From positions 1-64,000 of IMG/VR virus record IMGVR_UViG_3300010370_000030: a stretch of DNA of 64,000 nt; one strand, given 5' to 3'. Shown here one piece after another: positions 37,561 through 45,622 of this stretch; within the stretch, counting starts at the first letter, position 1; each line of letters opens with the position of its first letter. The stretch is from a virus. Below the pieces are notes generated by a model. It was not told the DNA's origin. It ran no database searches and saw nothing but the letters and a program-made list of their open reading frames with translations. Position numbers and translations under genes: made by a program.

Positions 37561-38409
37561 TTAACGAAATATACCAGATGCATTACTCAGCGTAGTTGAA
37601 GAAGCAAGAGCATCCTGAATGCTGCGTGGCTTGCGAATTGTTCTAAGCGCTTGCACAGCTGTTGTAAGTTTAACCAGCTTTTGCAGTGTGCTGAGTTTGC
37701 CGATGTTTGTATTACTACTACCTTGAAATGGCTGTTTAACGTTGAGTAGCTCGGCGTGCATAAAACAAAATGTAATCCCAAATTGCATGTAACCGTCGGT
37801 ATCCTTCCATGATAGTGATACATCGGGAACAATCTTAGGGAATGCGTTGTAAAGTCTGTACTCTAAAATCTTATCGTTCTGCTCGTTGTATGTTGTTATA
37901 TCGATATCAGATTTATAATTTTCTTTAAACTCAACTTCATATGGTGCAAGACCAGTTGCACTAGATTGACGTGATGAATTTATTTGACCATCGCCGTTAA
38001 CAATCCCGTGCATCCATCCATAGAAAAACTTGTAGATCTCACCAGCACCATCACCGATGAAGTTGAGTGTAATGTCATTGAACTGCATTGAGTATGGGAT
38101 GTTTTCTGTTGGTCCGACACCAAATCTCTTTATACTATCGTCTGTTTGGATGCTGATAGCTGGTAGCTGAGCACCTTCTGCAAATAGAGAAATCTTTTGA
38201 ACAGTGGCCGTTGACTTCTCATCCCCTTGCATTATTTTTGGAAAGGGGATCATTACATCAAAAAGATTTGTTCGGCTGACAGACGAGTTACGAATCTCAG
38301 TAAGGAAGCTGTTATATCGCCCCGTAGGCCCGGACTTCTTTTTTCCAAAGAGTGACTTTAACGTTGCGAATGTACCAAGCGCGTTTAACCCTGTATTCAG
38401 TAAACCCAT
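37561..38409 (-). CDS. 54: gp54-like baseplate tail-tube initiator (282 aa)
   Basis: RTNLFDVMIPFPKIM, MQFNDITLNFIGDG and SLSWKDTDGYMQFGI are of the tail-tube-like fold used by T4 gp54 (320 aa), the platform on which the tube starts. gp48, its usual neighbour, is 1 kb away on the other strand. Overlaps the gene before it (TAATG). Confidence 0.75.
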   Translation of the reverse strand: MGLLNTGLNALGTFATLKSLFGKKKSGPTGRYNSFLTEIRNSSVSRTNLFDVMIPFPKIMQGDEKSTATVQKISLFAEGAQLPAISIQTDDSIKRFGVGPTENIPYSMQFNDITLNFIGDGAGEIYKFFYGWMHGIVNGDGQINSSRQSSATGLAPYEVEFKENYKSDIDITTYNEQNDKILEYRLYNAFPKIVPDVSLSWKDTDGYMQFGITFCFMHAELLNVKQPFQGSSNTNIGKLSTLQKLVKLTTAVQALRTIRKPRSIQDALASSTTLSNASGIFR

Positions 38410-38984
38410 TATTTTACCATATCCCTTGAATTGCGCCAGACAGTCTCTTTTCTACGTTTTTGGAATCTTTCAAGTGGTAGAAACAGAGCAGTGTTCCATT
38501 GTTCAGCAGGAATCCACAGGAATCTGCTTTTTACATGGCTATTTAGATAGTGTTTGACGCATGGTTCAAAGTATTTGAACTTCGAAGACGAGCTTAGTAT
38601 TTGATATGATATTTTTAGTTTAGTTGTGTCGTCATAGACCTTATTGTTTGCAAGATCGAGAAGACTATCCATTAAACGTGCTCTTAAAATATGTGGTAGG
38701 TAGTGTAAGTTGATTCCATAAAAACCACCATCTACTCGTTGGAACGGAAAAATTAGAGGAAACCTATCATAGTACGGTAGCTGATCCTTTGTTTTTGGAT
38801 CATAGTGAAATAAGTACATTCGACCAATGGCTATTCTTGAAACAAGACGCTTATTACCATCGATCAGTTGTCTGGGATTACGAACGTTGGCAGCCTGTTC
38901 TTGCAACCAGTTCTGTGCATTTTGTTGCGTCTGTGCCGCGTTAGTGTTCCCTTGAAGAACACCATAAAATGTATTGGTTGCCAT
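38409..38984 (-). CDS. Possible gp2-like DNA end protector or head-completion protein (191 aa)
   Basis: GRMYLFHYDPKTKDQLPYYD, RFPLIFPFQRVDGGFYGIN and LHYLPHILRARLMDSL form a conserved pattern in marine T4-like phages, where I recall it annotated near gp4. In T4 the gene next to gp4 is gene 2, the DNA end protector, though that protein is larger. Assignment is by position and memory, not by motif. Confidence 0.5.
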   Translation of the reverse strand: MATNTFYGVLQGNTNAAQTQQNAQNWLQEQAANVRNPRQLIDGNKRLVSRIAIGRMYLFHYDPKTKDQLPYYDRFPLIFPFQRVDGGFYGINLHYLPHILRARLMDSLLDLANNKVYDDTTKLKISYQILSSSSKFKYFEPCVKHYLNSHVKSRFLWIPAEQWNTALFLPLERFQKRRKETVWRNSRDMVK

Positions 38985-39427
38985 TATATCTGCTTAATTC
39001 CTAATTCGTGTTCCGTTAAGATCATAAACTTCCATTTTCTGTCTTCACAATATGATGTAGCAGCTTGCCATTTAGCACTGTTTACACCCCACGTATACAC
39101 CTCTCTTAAATATTGTTTGGTCTTTTTTTGTTGTGGAATAGGAGGCTTCACCTCCTTTGCAGGCTTTATTTCAACAACGATAGTTTCATGATGACCGTCT
39201 TTGTTCTTCTTTTTAATTTTAAAGTCAGGAAAGTATCTATGAATTTTATTATCAATAGGAGAGCGGTAAGGTATTATTAACTCCTCACTGGACCATTCAA
39301 TTATGTCCTTGTGAGCGTCTAAATACCTCATAAACTTTAACTCCCAACTACTTCGATAGATGATGTTAGAGGGATCGCCCCTGTATTTAGTGGGGTCAGT
39401 TGGTTTGAAAAGACCTTTATAGCTCAT
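38984..39427 (-). CDS. 4: gp4-like head completion protein, nuclease fold (147 aa)
   Basis: Follows T4 gp4 closely in length (150 aa) and blocks: NIIYRSSWELKFMRYLDAH, EWSSEELIIPYRSP, YFPDFKI, VVEIKPAKEVKPP, REVYTWGVNSAKW. The D...ExK arrangement is that of a restriction-endonuclease-like fold. T4 gp4 finishes the DNA-filled head before tail joining. First gene of the minus-strand block. Confidence 0.9.
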   Translation of the reverse strand: MSYKGLFKPTDPTKYRGDPSNIIYRSSWELKFMRYLDAHKDIIEWSSEELIIPYRSPIDNKIHRYFPDFKIKKKNKDGHHETIVVEIKPAKEVKPPIPQQKKTKQYLREVYTWGVNSAKWQAATSYCEDRKWKFMILTEHELGIKQI

Positions 39428-39432
39428 AGGAC

Positions 39433-39440
39433 TATTTATA
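39433..39440 (-). promoter_or_regulatory. T4-type late box (TATAAATA) between divergent gp4 and gp48
   Basis: A perfect TATAAATA on the minus strand, but only five bases before the gp4 ATG, so the transcript would be almost leaderless. The 12-base gap between the divergent starts also holds the AGGA ribosome site of gp48. Confidence 0.6.
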
Positions 39441-40522
39441 TGTTAGATTCAATATCCAGCGGGTTAAGCAGTGCCGGCTCGGCTTTGCAAGGAGGCGTTC
39501 AATCAGCTTTTAGCTCTGCGTCGTCGCTAGCAGAAAAAGTTGGCGTGAAGGACATCGCAGGTGGTATCAAGGATGGGTTTGGAAAAGCATCGGATGCAAT
39601 AGGTGGCATATTTAAAAAAGCACCATCTGTTAAAGCCGATACCTCATTTCCATCGTCTACGCTACCTCGTGCTACAGCGCGTAAAGAAGAAACACCACAG
39701 TTTGTAGCACCTGTCCCTGGTACGCCACTTATATATCCGGTGGATATGAAGTACTTTACAAAATTCACGTTTTATCAGTATAAGCGTCTCATTGCTACAG
39801 AAACACCAAAACAATTACCTACGGCTACGATCGTGTTGCCGATGCCTTCTAATCTCAGCGAAGCGTTCACTGTTGGTTATGATACCCCAGCACTAGGAAC
39901 GCTGGCCGGTGTAGGGAGCGAGGGTTTAATGAAGGCTTTGGAGGGTGCGAAGTTAGGTAACGACGCCGTGTCAATGGTGAAAGGTGCTTTAGGAGGTGCT
40001 ACGGAAGGAGGGACGGTTAAAGGTATGGCATCAGCGGCCACATTAGCAGCGGCGATGAATTTCATGAAGAATAATAAAGGGACCATAGGTCAAGATCTCA
40101 TAAGAAAAACCACGGGAATGGTACCAAACCCCTTTTTGGCTGTGCTGTTTAGAAATGTGGATATGCGTACCCACCAATTCAGTTACCGTTTTGCGCCTAA
40201 TAATTTAAAAGAATTGCAGACTGTAAAATCTATCATTAAACAATTAAAAATAAGAATGTTGCCTGGTCTTCTTGAGGGTAGTTTAGACGCGGCGTTCACT
40301 TTTCCAGACACCTGTCTAATTTCTTTTGGTCCTGTTGAAAATCCACCGTATAAAATAAAGAGATGCGTACTTGAAAATATGAGTGTCAACTACTCACCTA
40401 ATGGGCCTGCTTTCTTCAAAACAGGTGATCCTGTAATTGTTGATGTTTCACTTTCTTTTAAAGAAATAGAAATATACACAAGAAGAGATGAATTAGGTCC
40501 TCGTTCAACAAGTCCGATTTAA
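39440..40522 (+). CDS. 48: gp48-like baseplate tail-tube cap (360 aa)
   Basis: Length as in T4 gp48 (364 aa). A Ser/Gly-rich N-terminus, then YPVDMKYFTKFTFYQYKRLI, LFRNVDMRTHQFSYRFAPNN and GPAFFKTGDPVIVDVSLSFK, the pattern of the tube-cap family. It completes the baseplate and accepts the first tube ring with gp54. AGGA eight bases before ATG. Confidence 0.85.
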   Translation: MLDSISSGLSSAGSALQGGVQSAFSSASSLAEKVGVKDIAGGIKDGFGKASDAIGGIFKKAPSVKADTSFPSSTLPRATARKEETPQFVAPVPGTPLIYPVDMKYFTKFTFYQYKRLIATETPKQLPTATIVLPMPSNLSEAFTVGYDTPALGTLAGVGSEGLMKALEGAKLGNDAVSMVKGALGGATEGGTVKGMASAATLAAAMNFMKNNKGTIGQDLIRKTTGMVPNPFLAVLFRNVDMRTHQFSYRFAPNNLKELQTVKSIIKQLKIRMLPGLLEGSLDAAFTFPDTCLISFGPVENPPYKIKRCVLENMSVNYSPNGPAFFKTGDPVIVDVSLSFKEIEIYTRRDELGPRSTSPI

Positions 40523-40534
40523 ACAGGTACATCA

Positions 40535-41380
40535 ATGGCGTCATATTTTAAATATTTCCCTAGTTTATTACATAGTAACACTGTTGCTACAAATATCATA
40601 ACACGTATTCGGTTTGAGGAAAGTGTTAGAAAGAACGTTGTTGCTTTTTTCCCACATGTCGTTGAAGAAGGCCAACGCCCAGATCAGATAGCTGAGGGAT
40701 ATTATGGGGATCCTTCTTATGACTGGGTTGTGTACCTCACAAATAATATTATTGATCCATTCCACCAATGGCCAAAAACGCAACAAATCTTTGATGACTT
40801 CATTGTGTCGAAGTATGGATCGAGTGAAATCGCTCAGCAACAAACAGCCTTTTACAGAGTAAATTATGATAATGATGATAGGGTCCTCTCGCCGTCCGCC
40901 TATGCAGCTTTGAGCTCGATTCAAAAACAATATTGGACGCCGATATTGAATCAAAACAACATTATCATCAACTATCAAAGAAAAGAAATAGAAGACGCTA
41001 TTGAAACGAATAAAGTTGTATCGCTTGTTGGTACCTTTGGTAGTGTTGCGGAAGGTACGATAATAAAACAATCGTCGTCTGTTAAAGGCACCGTAAGTTT
41101 TGCAAACAGCACAAACATAGTGATTAAGCACGTGTCGGGTACATGGGCGGCAAACACACCTATCACAACAGTGCTAACAAACACATCGGTAACAGCAAAC
41201 ATCACTTCTGTATCTACTATTGCGTCTAGTTTAGATGCGGACGAGGTAAGTTATTGGTCACCTGTAAGTGTGTTTGATGTTGAGTTTGAGACGAACGAGT
41301 CTTTACGTCACATTGAGTTGGTTATACCATCGTACATAGATGTCATTGAAAAAGATATGCGAGGGTTACTCAAGTCATGA
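40535..41380 (+). CDS. 53: gp53-like baseplate wedge protein (281 aa)
   Basis: YFKYFPSLLHSNTVATNIIT, IAEGYYGDPSYDWVVYLTNN and IIDPFHQWP are the T4 gp53 core. T4 gp53 is 196 aa; the extra length is a Ser/Thr/Val-rich insert at about residues 155-235, before the final IELVIPSYIDVIEKDMR. Overlaps the next gene by four bases. Confidence 0.9.
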   Translation: MASYFKYFPSLLHSNTVATNIITRIRFEESVRKNVVAFFPHVVEEGQRPDQIAEGYYGDPSYDWVVYLTNNIIDPFHQWPKTQQIFDDFIVSKYGSSEIAQQQTAFYRVNYDNDDRVLSPSAYAALSSIQKQYWTPILNQNNIIINYQRKEIEDAIETNKVVSLVGTFGSVAEGTIIKQSSSVKGTVSFANSTNIVIKHVSGTWAANTPITTVLTNTSVTANITSVSTIASSLDADEVSYWSPVSVFDVEFETNESLRHIELVIPSYIDVIEKDMRGLLKS

Positions 41381-42621
41381 ACCGAGCCCCATATGAAGTA
41401 GGTGATTTCCGTTTAAAATCACTGTCGATATCAACAAACGATGGTAAGGGTGTTGTTGTTAGTGTTGATCAGGTTGCCGCAATTGACATCTATGAAGATT
41501 TAACGAAACCAACAGTGTATGCTGAATTAGTTTTATTAGATTCAATCGGTTTAATTGAAAAGTTACCAATCATTGGTGAGGAGAAGGTTGAGATTGAGGT
41601 AGAGACGCCAGGTATAAGCTCGTCAGCAACATTCAAGTTCCGCTGCTTCAAGGTCTCTAATATACATCCACTTGACACAAGCAAGGGAGTAACTTACTTT
41701 CTTCATTGTGTGAGTGAAGAGCATTTACGTAACAGCCATGTTAAAAGAGATTTCATGACCGGTCTTGTAAGTGACATGGTTGAGCGGATTGTTACGAGAG
41801 ATCTGGCTACAGAAAAACCTTTCTTTTTTGATGCCACGAAAGGGATAGAAAGACTCGTGTTCCCTAATTTGAAACCTCTGGCATCGATCGATTTTCTGCG
41901 ACAAAGAGCTGTTGGTGCTGAAGACCCAGAATCTCCATATGTTTTCTTTGAGAACCAGTACGGTTTCAACTTTTCGACCCTGAAGGGTCTCTTTAAAAAA
42001 GGTTTACCAAAAGTTGAGTCGGAGAACAGAGTATTTAATTATCAACAGAATCCAATGTCGTCGCCTGAACAGCAAGCTGCTTCGTTCAGAACTTTGCTTA
42101 GTTATCAAACAGTATACAGTGGTGAAACAGCTAGGAATTTATCAAAAGGTGTTTATAAAAACGTAACCGGTGTCTTCGACATTGCAACAAAGAAGTTTGA
42201 AACACAAGAATTCATCCTTCAAGATAAGTTTGGTTCATTGGCTGCTGATACGACAAAAACAATACCTAATACGTCTGAGTGGATTGATACCTTTGGCTCA
42301 GAAGTACAGCGACGTTTCTTAAGCGTCAAAGATGGGTCGAAACCACAAGTTTTCTTTAACAATATCATAGGGGCTAAAAACTCTTTCGTGCTATTAATGA
42401 ACAGTGACATAACGCGTGTGAAGGTACCGGGCGATACGGGACTTGCTGTTGGCCAAGTAGTGAAACTTGAAATGCCAATTTTAGAGGGTACAACGGGTCG
42501 TAAAAATTTCGACGAAGTAACAACTGGATCATATTTAATCTTACGCCTCAGACATATGTTTACTTTAACAGAAAAGCTGAAACACTTCATCGTATTCGAC
42601 TGTGCGCAGATAGGAAGATAA
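41377..42621 (+). CDS. gp27-like baseplate hub protein (414 aa)
   Basis: An N-terminal beta domain (DQVAAIDIYEDLTKPTVYAE; LVLLDSIGLIEKLPIIGEE) with TYFLHCVSEEHLRNS and a central SIDFLRQRAV follow the hub proteins of contractile tails (T4 gp27: 391 aa). It should form the trimer that carries the spike encoded next. Overlap at its start, direct abutment at its end. Confidence 0.8.
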   Translation: MNRAPYEVGDFRLKSLSISTNDGKGVVVSVDQVAAIDIYEDLTKPTVYAELVLLDSIGLIEKLPIIGEEKVEIEVETPGISSSATFKFRCFKVSNIHPLDTSKGVTYFLHCVSEEHLRNSHVKRDFMTGLVSDMVERIVTRDLATEKPFFFDATKGIERLVFPNLKPLASIDFLRQRAVGAEDPESPYVFFENQYGFNFSTLKGLFKKGLPKVESENRVFNYQQNPMSSPEQQAASFRTLLSYQTVYSGETARNLSKGVYKNVTGVFDIATKKFETQEFILQDKFGSLAADTTKTIPNTSEWIDTFGSEVQRRFLSVKDGSKPQVFFNNIIGAKNSFVLLMNSDITRVKVPGDTGLAVGQVVKLEMPILEGTTGRKNFDEVTTGSYLILRLRHMFTLTEKLKHFIVFDCAQIGR

Positions 42622-43404
42622 ATGACTACAAGATTTTTAGGCGAAGAAGGATTTCAGTGGTTTATTGGTGTCGTTGAGGACAGAGAGGATCCTGAAAAAC
42701 GAGGGCGAGTAAAAGTTCGTGTTCATGGATTGCATGATGAGAACAAGGCGCGCCTACCAACGTCAGGCTTACCTTGGGCCACGGTTGTACTACCAGCTAT
42801 CAGTGCAAGCCTTAAACAAGTTGGTATATCTGCTACAGGTCTACAAGTAGGATCCACAGTGCTTGGTTTTTTCTTAGACGGGAAAGAAGCAAATGTACCA
42901 GTTATTTTTGGATCAATACCAGGTATAGGTGATATACCACAGCTTGCAGCCGACAAACCTTTGATAAACAAACAACCACTTGGGCCTGAGCCTGTCTCTG
43001 CTTTCGCAGCAAAACATCCCTATAACAAAGTCGTTGTAACAGAATCTGGTCACGTATTTGAAGTTGATGACACACCCAACGCACAAAGGCTACATAATTA
43101 TCACAGGTCTGGTACCTATGAGGAAGTGGATGTATCGGGTCGGCGCGTAAATAAAGTGGTGGGAGACGACTACGAGATCGTTGCTAAAAATAAAACGATA
43201 TACATCCAAGGTGATTGGAACATAGAAGTAAAAGGCAACTTCACATTAAATGTGCAAGGGAACATTGTAATTAATGGTAAGAGTATAAACCTCAATCGAG
43301 GAACAAAAGGCGCGGCTAGAAGCGGTGATACCGTGCCTGATTCAGAATCCGACGGCACACAAGGGATTGGTGCTGGATCTTCAACAGTGTTTATAGGGAA
43401 TTAA
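42622..43404 (+). CDS. 5: gp5-like central spike without lysozyme domain (260 aa)
   Basis: An OB-fold at the N-terminus (WFIGVVEDREDPEKRGRVKV; VRVHGLHD) and a C-terminal stretch of beta-helix-like repeats (TIYIQGDWNIEVKGNFTLNV). T4 gp5 is 575 aa with a lysozyme domain between these parts; here the linker between them is too short for one. The lysozyme domain is found in the 32256 protein. It forms the tip that pierces the outer membrane. Confidence 0.85.
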   Translation: MTTRFLGEEGFQWFIGVVEDREDPEKRGRVKVRVHGLHDENKARLPTSGLPWATVVLPAISASLKQVGISATGLQVGSTVLGFFLDGKEANVPVIFGSIPGIGDIPQLAADKPLINKQPLGPEPVSAFAAKHPYNKVVVTESGHVFEVDDTPNAQRLHNYHRSGTYEEVDVSGRRVNKVVGDDYEIVAKNKTIYIQGDWNIEVKGNFTLNVQGNIVINGKSINLNRGTKGAARSGDTVPDSESDGTQGIGAGSSTVFIGN

Positions 43405-43405
43405 A

Positions 43406-43834
43406 ATGGCACTGGTTACAAGAGTAAAAACATCAACGCCCATCCGCCGAAAGCAAGAACTTTATTCTGATTTTTTTACTGACCTGCTTAGTTTAGATGT
43501 AACGCGCGATATCGCTAAGGCTGTGAATGAAGATGCTGTTAAGCAGTCGATTCGTAATCTCCTACTGACAAACAGAGGTGATCGACTGTTTAATAATACG
43601 CTAGGAAGCGACATATACTCGTTACTATTTGAGAACAGTAGCCCAGCTTTGGAACAAACACTATCCGATTACATCAAAACAACGATAGAAAATTATGAAC
43701 CACGTGCAGAATTAATCGATGTCGTTGTTGATAGCGAAGCAGATGAACATGAAGTGTTGGTTGTCATAAATTTTCGTGTTCTAAATAAGACTGAACCTGT
43801 TTCTCTCGAGCTAGTTTTAAATAGGATCCGATAA
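43406..43834 (+). CDS. 25: gp25-like baseplate wedge protein (142 aa)
   Basis: SIRNLLLTNRGDRLFNNTLG and LIDVVVDSEADEHEVLVVIN match the gp25 family (lysozyme-like by name only; T4: 132 aa) that links sheath to baseplate in contractile systems. Stands between the spike and gp6, as in many myoviruses. Abuts gp6. Confidence 0.93.
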   Translation: MALVTRVKTSTPIRRKQELYSDFFTDLLSLDVTRDIAKAVNEDAVKQSIRNLLLTNRGDRLFNNTLGSDIYSLLFENSSPALEQTLSDYIKTTIENYEPRAELIDVVVDSEADEHEVLVVINFRVLNKTEPVSLELVLNRIR

Positions 43835-45622
43835 ATGGCCAATACCAATATTGACTTGGTTGGTTTAGATTTTACAAGTCTAAAAAACAATCTAAAAACA
43901 TTCTTAAAGAATAACACGTCCTTCAAAGATCTGGATTACGAAGGATCTAATATCAATGTGCTGCTTGATGTGCTTGCCTACAACAGCTACTTGAATGCGT
44001 TTTATACGAACATGGTAGCGAGTGAGATGTTTTTAGATAGCGCACAATTACGTGATAGCATTGTTTCACATGCAAAAGAGTTAAATTATGTCCCACGGTC
44101 CTTTGTGTCAGCGAAAGCAACCATCGATGTAACGATTACCCCTTCAGGCAGTACATCATCGGTATTCATTCCTAGAAACACATCGTTTACGTCTCGAGTT
44201 GGCTCAAATACATTTACTTTTGTCACGAACGACTCATATGTTACAGCAGCCAATGGTGCTAGCTTTGTACAGAGGTTGGATTTATATGAAGGGTCTATCA
44301 AGACCGAGTCGTTTGTCATTAACTATTCAAATACATCGCAACGATTTGTACTCTCTAATCCTACAATAGACACGGCTTCCTTAGAGGTTGTGGTATATGA
44401 GGATAATGGACAGACAGCATTAGTGTATACGCGTGCAGCGACTCTCTTTAATCTAAGCGAAACGTCAAGAGTGTTCTTTATACAAGCTGCGCAAAATCAA
44501 CAGTATGAAATTATTTTTGGTGATGGAGTGTTTGGTCGTAAACCAAAGGATGGTTCAACATTTGTTGCCAAATACAGGGCCTGTTCGGGCGAGTTACCAA
44601 ACGGGGCACGCGTATTTGATGTAGATGGTCCAATCGATGGGCATAGTAATGTAGTAGTTACAACGGTTGATGAGGCCTCAGGAGGAGCAGTTGCTGAATC
44701 TATTGAATCGATAAGATTCAATGCGCCGCGCTCATTCCAAGCTCAGAATAGAGCCGTTACTGCAACTGATTATGAGACGTTACTCAAATCTCAATTTTCT
44801 GACATACAATCAATAAGTGTGTATGGTGGTGAAGACAGTGACCCACCTCAGTATGGAAAAGTATTTGTATCAGTCGACGTTGCACAGGCGGATGGTGCGC
44901 CCGAGTTGCGTAAAAAAGCATACTTTGATTTCATTAAAGATAAAACACCACTTAGTATGCAGGTGAATTTTATTGATCCGTTGTTTCTTTATGCTTCGGT
45001 TGAAACAACTGTTCAGTTTGATGTTAACATGACAACAAAGACAACAAACGACATTGAAACGCTGGTGAAAGCAGCGATTAGCAATTATAACATTACAAAG
45101 CTGTCTAGTTTTAAGAAAATTTTATACTACTCACAATTGGTCAATGCTATTGACAAAGCTGATCCAAGTATAGTTTCAAATGATACTGTTGTTAAAATGA
45201 TAGCACATGTTACACCATCAACGAACGTACCATACCCATTTAGTGTATCGATTAACAATCAAGTTGTTGCTGAAGAGGGAAAAAAGCTAGAGGTAGATGA
45301 AACTCATTATGGACATGGACTAACAAGTTCCTTTTTTACATATCAAGGTAGTAGATGTTCTCTTGTCGATGATTCGCTCGGAAATGTTCATATAGCTTTG
45401 CAAGAGGGCGAAACGATTCGCATCATTAAAAAAGTAGGAACAATTGATTACACCAAAGGCCGAGTCGTTGTTGAGGAGACGTTTGAAGTCAGTGCCTATG
45501 AAGGGAATTTTCTTGAGTTAATCTTTAAAACCGTTTCAAAAAATCTCGAAACAAAAAATAATGCCATTCTCAGTATTGACAATCTGGACGTTAACGTAAC
45601 AGCTGTTGGTGTCAAGCAATGA
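43835..45622 (+). CDS. 6: gp6-like baseplate wedge protein (595 aa)
   Basis: LKTFLKNNTSFKDLDYEGSN, VLLDVLAYNSYLNAFYTNMV and AKELNYVPRSFVSAKATIDV are the gp6 / J-like core (T4: 660 aa), which forms the inner ring of the baseplate. The stop overlaps the next start (ATGA). Confidence 0.93.
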   Translation: MANTNIDLVGLDFTSLKNNLKTFLKNNTSFKDLDYEGSNINVLLDVLAYNSYLNAFYTNMVASEMFLDSAQLRDSIVSHAKELNYVPRSFVSAKATIDVTITPSGSTSSVFIPRNTSFTSRVGSNTFTFVTNDSYVTAANGASFVQRLDLYEGSIKTESFVINYSNTSQRFVLSNPTIDTASLEVVVYEDNGQTALVYTRAATLFNLSETSRVFFIQAAQNQQYEIIFGDGVFGRKPKDGSTFVAKYRACSGELPNGARVFDVDGPIDGHSNVVVTTVDEASGGAVAESIESIRFNAPRSFQAQNRAVTATDYETLLKSQFSDIQSISVYGGEDSDPPQYGKVFVSVDVAQADGAPELRKKAYFDFIKDKTPLSMQVNFIDPLFLYASVETTVQFDVNMTTKTTNDIETLVKAAISNYNITKLSSFKKILYYSQLVNAIDKADPSIVSNDTVVKMIAHVTPSTNVPYPFSVSINNQVVAEEGKKLEVDETHYGHGLTSSFFTYQGSRCSLVDDSLGNVHIALQEGETIRIIKKVGTIDYTKGRVVVEETFEVSAYEGNFLELIFKTVSKNLETKNNAILSIDNLDVNVTAVGVKQ

